A DNA stretch of 64,000 nt from Marsupella aquatica (Eukaryota > Marchantiophyta). Shown here in pieces: positions 56,706-64,000 of this stretch. Location: positions 20,894,001 to 20,958,000 of the forward strand of contig OZ316891.1 of the NCBI GenBank assembly GCA_973895155.1, given 5' to 3'. The stretch's first letter is position 1, and each line of letters opens with the position of its first letter. The translations under genes were made by a program, and so were the position numbers. The notes under the pieces were generated by a model. That model saw nothing but the letters and a program-made list of their open reading frames with translations, had not been told where the DNA came from and searched no databases.

Positions 56706-58199
56706 CGGATATAGGTTGAGTCCTGAAATTCAAATGGAGGGTGAAATTTCCTGGACAGCCGCAGATTTGCTTCGCTCAAAGGCCGTCTTGCATGTAGGAT
56801 GCCCAAACAAAGCTCTGGGTTACAAATTGGGATGAGCTTGAATGCACATTCTTTCAATATCTACAAGGGTGAGACCAAAACACCTTGCAGAGGAATCTAT
56901 ATTATTCCCCTTAGTCTTTGCCTCCATCTGTGTTTGAGGTATTCACTTTCAGTTTTGTCCTTATCTAGAATTGTGGTCTAGAGGATTCACTCTCCAAGTT
57001 TAGATTCCAACTCTAGTTTCTGTTGTGCGCGCTTTATAAGTAAGACTTTCCCAAAATCCTGGAACAAATTGGCAACTTAGGATGCAGTGAGTCTAATGTG
57101 GAAAAAATGATAAGTCTTGGGCACTTCCCCTATGGGCTGGTGTCTTAGAGGGAACTTCCCCTTATATACGGACCGGCACCTTAGAGGCCAGTGCATGGAA
57201 AGTGGGAAAAGGGAGAAGTTTTGGACACTTTCCCTTTATATATGGGCGATTGCGGTTTGAATAAAGGACAGGAGCATCTGATTTTGCGCAGTTATTAACC
57301 CTACACCAAGTCCTTAGGCAAGCCTGACTCCATTTATTGTTAAGAACCAGTGGCAAAGGGGAACTTTCCATCTCTTGAGCTCCCTCAAACACTATAATAT
57401 GGAATCTCACCAATTTATTCCCATCGGGACCAATCATCCATTCATGAAATGCAATCTAGGAGGGAAGCAGTTCACACTGTTTTATTGCAGACTATATTTG
57501 GAGTGCCAATGGTGTGTTTTGAGTGCCACTAGGGCCTCAAACCAAGGCCATAATCCAAATTAAGTCCGGGCCACGGGACTTATCCCGTAACACAGCCCAC
57601 GGGAGCTGCTCATGGGAATTGAAAAACGGGGGGAGTTAGGTTTGACCAGCCCCGTATGGCTCTGATTACAGCCTAAAGCCCGTTTTATTTATGGGCTCCA
57701 TTTCCCCTCCCGCTCGGTATGCCCCGACCCAAACCAGCCATAAATTGCCACGTCGGGTGGCTAGTGCAGAAAAAGTAGACTGGGGCAAGGATGGTCTTAA
57801 ATGGGATGAGGATGCGGGGATGGGTTGTCGGTCACATGCACTGTTGTGTGTACGGAGGAGAAAGAGGGAGCACAAAGTGCTTGAGAATGGCAGGACGGGT
57901 GGCAGGAGGGACAAAAAGAAAGTAGGAGGGAATAAGGTGAAGTAAGCATGTGTGCTGGTTGTGGGGTACTAGCAGTGGAGTGAGTAAAATGGTGTGGGGG
58001 ACACACTACAAAGACATGTTTGGTATAAAGCCAAGATGGAGAAGAGACAGTACACAATGGAGTACAAAGGCATGTCTGGTACAAAGCAAAGGCAGAGGAG
58101 AGAAAGTACACACTTAAGTACAAAGTCATGTCCAGTGAAAAGCAAACAAGTTTTAGACACCCCAAGAATGAAGTCACAATTCTTTTCTTTTTATGATAT
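56706..58199. other. Repeat-rich intergenic DNA
   Basis: 56,870-57,080 is a diverged copy of the 'cttcactctag' family. 58,010-58,140 holds three 'acaaag(g/t)catgt(c/t)' blocks of ~50 bp ('tacacaatggagtacaaagg'). No gene was recognised. Confidence 0.45.
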
Positions 58200-58600
58200 G
58201 TAATTTTATTTTTTGTCTTTAGAGGAAGGATGCATGGATAAACTTTATTCCAAAAGAGGATGAGGAGACTAAATATCTCAATTTTTGCCTTCGAAAATCA
58301 TTTTGAATTCCATCCAAAAGACTACATACAACAGAGTGGCCCAAAGGGCAACACCAAGGGGGACCAGAGGTCAGAAGTGCAAAACTAAACCGGGGGGGGG
58401 GGGGCAAGGGGGGCACCAGGACTGATGACAGGCCTTCCTAAGGAAGACAGCAAGACAAGAAATTTAACTACTACAATAGTAGGAGAAGCACACTCCACAT
58501 GACTGGCCAGTGCTTAGGTACCGGCAGGGTACCATTCAGTGGTTCCGTGATAGAGCTACGTTACTATCGGTCAGGGCTACGGTGAGGCATCTGATCCTGT
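58200..58600 (-). mobile_element. Probable non-LTR retrotransposon tail
   Basis: The minus strand carries 'ttggaataaagtttatccat', a typical LINE-like 3' end. The plus strand matches the 15,170-15,400 repeat ('agcacactccacatgactgg', 'taccggcagggtacc'). It contains a G run at 58,393-58,404. Confidence 0.5.
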
Positions 58601-60089
58601 GGGACAAGTTGAGTTCATGGCGGGCAAGGTGGGACTGGTGGTACCTACAATTTGTTCACATGAACTGCCCAAAGACCTGAATAAGCACCGTAATCAAATA
58701 TCCCAATTCCCCACTGCAAAAGAGAGGTTTTTTAAATGTATGTTTTTGATAGGGAATGATTTTTCTAATTTTTAGTCATCTTTCTTAAGAGGGGGGCTAT
58801 TCCTTTTACCTCAAACAAATGTACGGACATGCTTTCACATATAAAATATGAGTATTTTGGACTCATACCTACATTTACGCACCTAAGTAAATATAGTATT
58901 TTTCTGATCAAGCACCACCATTTGATCTTAATGCTAAGAGATGCTAGCACATCCACCACTCAAATAAACTACCCTAGATCTGACGGTCACCATAAGAGTT
59001 CTGGACCCCACAAAGAAAACCTAAAATATCTCATGTCCTATGAAACCTTCTTTAAAGCACATTGTTCACTCTTTACATTTATTCTTTAGGCACAACACTC
59101 TCGTATCTTGCATTGACGCACTTTCTGACTGAACTTTGTCATACACATCATTTCCAATGCTCTGTTCACATACTGCACAACTTGGGCCAGGACATTCTCC
59201 TACCATATACCCCGTGCCTTGTGCTCTGCCCCAATAGATTCTTGTGGTACATTTTTTCTGAGTACCTCACACTCAAGGTGTTTAAATCAATCAATATGAT
59301 TTTTCACACAAATCCAGTACATGAAAAATGGCCCAGGCGCAGTAGGTATGGCCTACTTTCTTCTTTTTATGCTATATGATTTCATTTACATTTCTTGTGC
59401 TAGCCCTAAACTGATTACACGTCTCCCCATTACCGCCTGGGCTTTGGTAGCAGAAACGTGTAGCTTGAATCTGTCCCGAGTTTGATTGGATTCACCCCAT
59501 GGATGGGGGCTGAAAGACGGCCATGGGGCTTGCAATCTAGCCCATGTCACCTACATTTCAGTTCAAGATGATGGTCTACATCAATCTGTATGACAGACAA
59601 ATAGGATGAACCACTAACTCACAACTTGATCTAATCAAGACAAGTCGTTATTGTAAAGAAAATATATTTTTTCTTCAATGATTGTTTCGATACTAACCTA
59701 TGCTAATTTCTTTCTGGTGCTGTCATCCACATGCAGAGTTACTCATGTGCTAACACTAGTGACATACTTTTTCTCCCAATACTTTTCTAACTTTGATTAA
59801 GTGCCTTTCATGGATGTATGAATACATGCGTCACATATTGCTCTGTTTTGTCTTATAAAGACTACCTCTATTACAACACCTGCCATGATGCCACAACTTT
59901 GTCTTTTCACATTATTAGTTACTTAGAATATCGTTCATATTCGTGTGACTCACTTGTTAGCTTCTTGTTAACCCTCCACTATCCTCCCATGATAAACCAT
60001 GTGCTTTCAGTAACTTGTGTTTGTCTGACAATAATGATCTAGTGCATATAAATCATATATGATAAAAATATTTCCTCTATCAATCTGTG
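58601..60089. other. AT-rich intergenic DNA; nothing recognised
   Basis: Short ORFs only. No repeat shared with the rest of the window was noticed. Confidence 0.4.
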
Positions 60090-60596
60090 TGACTAAGCCA
60101 TGAGATGTGTGTGGATATGGTTTTGTCTTGACATGGCCTTGATTGGTGTGTGTATACATTATTCTTTATGATCTCTCTCTTATTTGCACGATCTCTTTTC
60201 CGCTCAACATCTTTTTGCCTTGATATGTTTTTGGTTTGACGTCTATTCCAAGTATAGAGATTTTTTTTGCGAGACATGTTTTGTTTGACACCTTACCCAC
60301 CCAATAACATATTTGCTTCATGTCTTTTCCAAACTGGAGATGTTTTCCAGTTGACATCTTTCATCTTCATGAATTTGTGCATCGCACGAGCATCGGGCTA
60401 TCAAACATTATAATCAGCAATCCCTCCAAAATGGGGGATGGGCTCTTCACAAATAGGAAAAATTCAGAAGAAAATCCTAGCTGTTCTCCAAATATGAGTT
60501 TTGGGCATTGTCTCACTTGCCTGCTTGAGCTACCCATAGAGTGGTTTTCCATCGCACAAGCTGGTACTAAACATTGAATGCCCTATTAGTATTTTC
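60090..60596. repeat. Degenerate 'catctttt' repeat block with a family terminus
   Basis: Words like those at 25,270-26,195 are followed at ~60,377 by 'gtgcatcgcacgagcatcgg', a diverged form of the terminus at 26,192 and 62,009. Confidence 0.45.
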
Positions 60597-62032
60597 AGTT
60601 TTTTACTACATTGTCACTAAAGTTGTGGCAATTTACAATACTGCCACTGTTTGTTTAGTATTTATAATTACTAGCCCCGACTACCCGTTCTTTGAACGTG
60701 AATAGCGGAGAGGACAATAAAAGAATTATCAAAATATATTTTCTATTCATATTGTTTAAAGGTTAATGAAATGATAAAAAAAATTATCATTTTAATAGTC
60801 ATATATAATATATTATTCTCTTGTATGTGCACATCAGTCTTTTTGTATGCACATCCATCTTTTATGCACATATGTTGTGGTGGGGCCATAGTGTTTATAT
60901 TTTTTGAATGTAAATAATTAAAAATTATTATAAAAATTTGACATGTACATACATCATAATGTCATGAGTTTCTCCCATGCACATGATGACCATAGAGTTA
61001 CGGTCTAGAGGCTTCACTCTAGACCTAGGCTCTTAAGAATAGAGTTCAGTTGGCGCTTTTATATTAAGATGCCACTATTTTTGTATAGGGTTAACCCAGG
61101 ACAAAGAAGGGTTAACCATAGGTCAATTTCCATCCAATTTTACACACACATGACGTGAAGATCTTTTCCGTCCGCACTGTCCATGACCGGTATCACGTCT
61201 TGTCGACAGGGAACATTCAACTTTTTCAAAATAGTCGAGAAGGTGGGTTTCCAGTCTAGAATGGTTCAATGCTGAAAGATCTTAGAAGATGCAATGTAGA
61301 CTTCTTAACATAATTATGTAATGGTACACAACAAATAGTTCATTCAATCAATTATCATTGAGGTGCAAGTCCTTGCAGGGAAAAACATGCAAGACACGTT
61401 ACATTTGTCTCACATATTCCATTGACGTCAGATAATGGAATTCCTTTCATGTTACAACCTTGGAGTTCAAATTCCAGTTAGACATATGCCATGAGCACAC
61501 CATCAACAAGGCAGAAGGTCACACCTTAGAACATGCAGGGTGCACTTTCTTAGTTAGTGTTAGTCATGGCCAATTAAAAGCTCTCCTTTGAAAAGCAATG
61601 TGGTCATGGGCATCTTTAGCAAGGGTACAAGTATTACTTCCAGATATTGAAGACCGTAAAGTTAATATGATGAAGTTCTCTAGTTAAATGAGTGAAGACT
61701 TCATCATGTGTAGCCTCTTCATTTTTTTCAATGTTGACTATGTTTTCCTTCACTTTGTACATTGTAATTTCTTATGCAAAAACTTGTTATTCACTAACCC
61801 ACATCTTTTGCACAACCACATCTTTTATGTAACGGCACCTTTTAAGCAATGAAACCCTAAAGGCAACAACCTTTTGTGGAACAACCTCTTTCATGAAATG
61901 ACCTCTTTTATGCAACTTCTTTGACATAACAACAAGAGTACACAACAACATCATTTCCGCAACATATTTTACATAATGTCATCTCTTGGACAACTATATA
62001 TTTTGCACATTGCATTGGTATTGAGCTACTGT
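60597..62032. mobile_element. Repeat-bounded segment, probably a decayed transposon
   Basis: The left part (60,597-60,670) matches 11,968-12,090. The right end (62,009-62,031, 'ttgcattggtattgagc') matches the terminus of the 1.58-kb insertion at 26,195-26,212. Inside are a perfect 9-bp-arm hairpin (61,002-61,025) and a second 'catctttt' array (61,750-62,010). No coding region is left. Confidence 0.4.
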
Positions 62033-64000
62033 AGTTGCTCAGATGATCCATAGTAGGGCCAAAAGATACTATGGGATTAATCAGCTTTTTCACTAAGTTT
62101 TAAAGAATAATAGAGGCCATGTTTAGGCCTTGAGTTCTCCATAATGCGTTGCTGCTAGGTGTCACTAGGCCCCACTTTTCTTTAGAGATGCCATTGTTAC
62201 ATTGATGAAACTGCATGTCAAGACAAGTTACAATTTTTTTATGGTTTTAGTGACGAATGCTTATATATACTCTTATTGGTCTATGCAACATAAGAAACTT
62301 ACCTGTAAGAAATGGTTGGCTAAGTCTAGACAACAATTGTGAAGCATGAAAGAACACTCAACCAAAGGTTACACCAATGAGACCACGAGTAGGGAAACTC
62401 CTAAAGAATCCATAGCATATGAAAATACATGTGAGGAATTAGTGAGAGGATGTTCTTCCTCCAACCTATAACCCCAGGGAGAGTTGAGATGTGTGAGCCT
62501 AATCCAAGTGGATCTTATCTTAATCAAACCAAGGGTGGACTACCCCTAGTAAGGCCAAATCGAGTGTAGTCAGGAATTCAAGTCAAATCCTAACATTACC
62601 AACTTAAGTACATTTGGACTATGAGGGCTAGATATGATGGCTAACATCATTAATCACCTTGTCATTTACATCTTACTTATAAAGTGCAAACCCCAAGCTA
62701 GAGTTGGGGTCTAGGCTTATAGATCGAGTGAACCCTCTAGACAGTAACTCTATGACCCACCATGTGGATATGAAGACTCATGGGTAGAATGTATGTCAGA
62801 TGATGATCATGCATGCTTTTCATCATGGTTTTTATTTACATTTAAAGAGGCATACAGGCTCGTGCAATTGAAGAGCAAATGTGAATCCAGATACACAAGT
62901 AGTTGTCTAACATGCAAGTCACATTGACAATCTCAAGCTAATGACAGTTCCCCACACTATCAACATTTGCAGAATATTCAAGGTTGGATATCTACAACTA
63001 TAATATCTAATGCCGCCCTTTTTGGTCCTTCGTCCCTTTACAAAAACAGCTGTGGGCGGGAGTGATACAGAGCCATTACATTGTTTAACACTTTTTGGGA
63101 ACCGTCGGATCACAAAATCATGCCACTAATGCCTAATGCACCCTCTTTGATTGCTCACCTACTTTGCCCACGAGCATGTATCTTGGCATCCATGGCCGGA
63201 AGACAGATCCTGGCCTTGAAATTAGCCTTGCTTTCCGTGACAAGGACAGGTCAAAATACACCTTGCTTTCTGGGCATGGACAGTACCTTGCCTTCTGTCC
63301 TGTCTTGATTCCCGTGCATGTACAATCCTTGCCCAATGTTTGGCTTATTCTTTGCTTACTTTGCCCAGCTCTAAGTAATGAATTGGTCTTTTTTATATAT
63401 TTTCAATTAAAAAAATGCACTTAGTGAAATCCCAGCAAGATAATGTAACCAATATATGTTCTTTTCCTTGGTGGTTTTTTATTTCTAATATTCCTAACAC
63501 CTTTTCTAAAGTAACTAAAATCCAGATGTTGAAATTCCCAAATAACAAAAAGTAATTCATAGTTTTTTTTCCTTCTTAACATTCTTGACACTTTTTTCTA
63601 ATTTGTTTAAAGGGGATATAACTAAATTTCCCCCAGCAAAAGGGGCAACCTATACTTTTCTGTTTTTTAGGGGTGAGGGGTTTTTGTTATCTTGAGGAGG
63701 TAAGTTTTTTCTAATGACCTAGAATTCTTTTCATCCTGGCTAGCAGATAGGATATTTAGGGTTGCTTATTTGTTTGTTGACTCTGGCCATCCCATGTTGC
63801 ATTTATTTGAGAGAGATAGGAGATTTTATCTGGCTGGGGCTAATCATCCATCCTCCTCTCACTTTGCATTGGGTTGGTCCAATGTCCAATTGGGTTCTCC
63901 CAATTCTTGGGCATTTTTATGGGACATTCATTTTATGTTTCCCTCCCCTGCCCCGTTGTGTTATTTACTTCCATGTTCATAGAATTTGTGCCTTTGCCAC
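62033..64000. other. Intergenic DNA with an inverted copy of the 'cttcactctag' repeat
   Basis: 62,640-62,770 matches 56,980-57,050 in reverse ('cttataaagtgcaaacccca' against 'gcgctttataagtaag'). The remainder has short ORFs only, the last at 63,770-63,982 with no recognised domain. Confidence 0.4.

Overview
This is nuclear DNA of a land plant. Genes have GT-AG introns, and the recognised proteins have plant-type relatives: a class II (caffeic-acid/COMT-like) O-methyltransferase, an ERDJ3A-type J-protein, a BLOC-1 subunit 1 homologue and an hnRNP-U-like SPRY/P-loop protein. A retrotransposon with a plant-type initiator-tRNA primer site is also present. Most of the window is repeats and decayed transposons. 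The species cannot be told from sequence alone. All gene models were built by hand from reading frames, splice signals and intron phase; no database search was run.

Layout. 1-7,294: no recognised gene, apart from a doubtful acidic ORF at 5,118-5,555 and a fold-back MITE at 6,072-6,401. 7,295-10,560 (-): a seven-exon gene for an ER-lumenal J-protein resembling ERDJ3A/TMS1 (601 aa), with a (CT)n tract, ~105-bp tandem repeats and a G-box upstream. 11,700-15,250: transposon debris, including an odd LTR-derived element. 15,259-49,536: one large head-to-tail duplication. 46,943-55,319 (-): a nine-exon hnRNP-U-like gene (872 aa) whose last intron holds the right duplication breakpoint. 55,320-64,000: dispersed repeats and AT-rich DNA with no recognised gene.

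The duplication is the main structure. Unit A (about 15,259-28,877) and unit B (28,878-49,536) each began with repeat sequence, an O-methyltransferase gene (+), a BLOC1S1 gene (-), a ~58-bp minisatellite and the 3' end of the hnRNP-U-like gene (-). Both O-methyltransferases remain intact (365 aa, three exons). BLOC1S1 is intact only in B; in A it has a premature stop, a +4 frameshift and a 3' deletion. The hnRNP-U-like terminal exon survives only in B; A has lost the matching 3.48 kb. Insertions present in only one arm date transposon activity after the duplication: a hAT-like MITE and a 1.58-kb element in A, and a solo LTR in B.

The best leads are: (1) both O-methyltransferases lack the catalytic His of the family (Leu-Asn-Trp where His-Asp-Trp is expected), yet stay open and nearly identical; (2) their amino-acid differences cluster in a 32-residue stretch that aligns with the substrate-binding part of COMT; (3) the hnRNP-U-like protein has about 25 tandem heptads of the form G-[QP]-R-G-[ED]-[LI]-[IL] where animal hnRNP U has RGG repeats. 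The genes show no shared pathway: ER protein folding, phenylpropanoid-type methylation, endosomal trafficking and RNA binding simply lie side by side.
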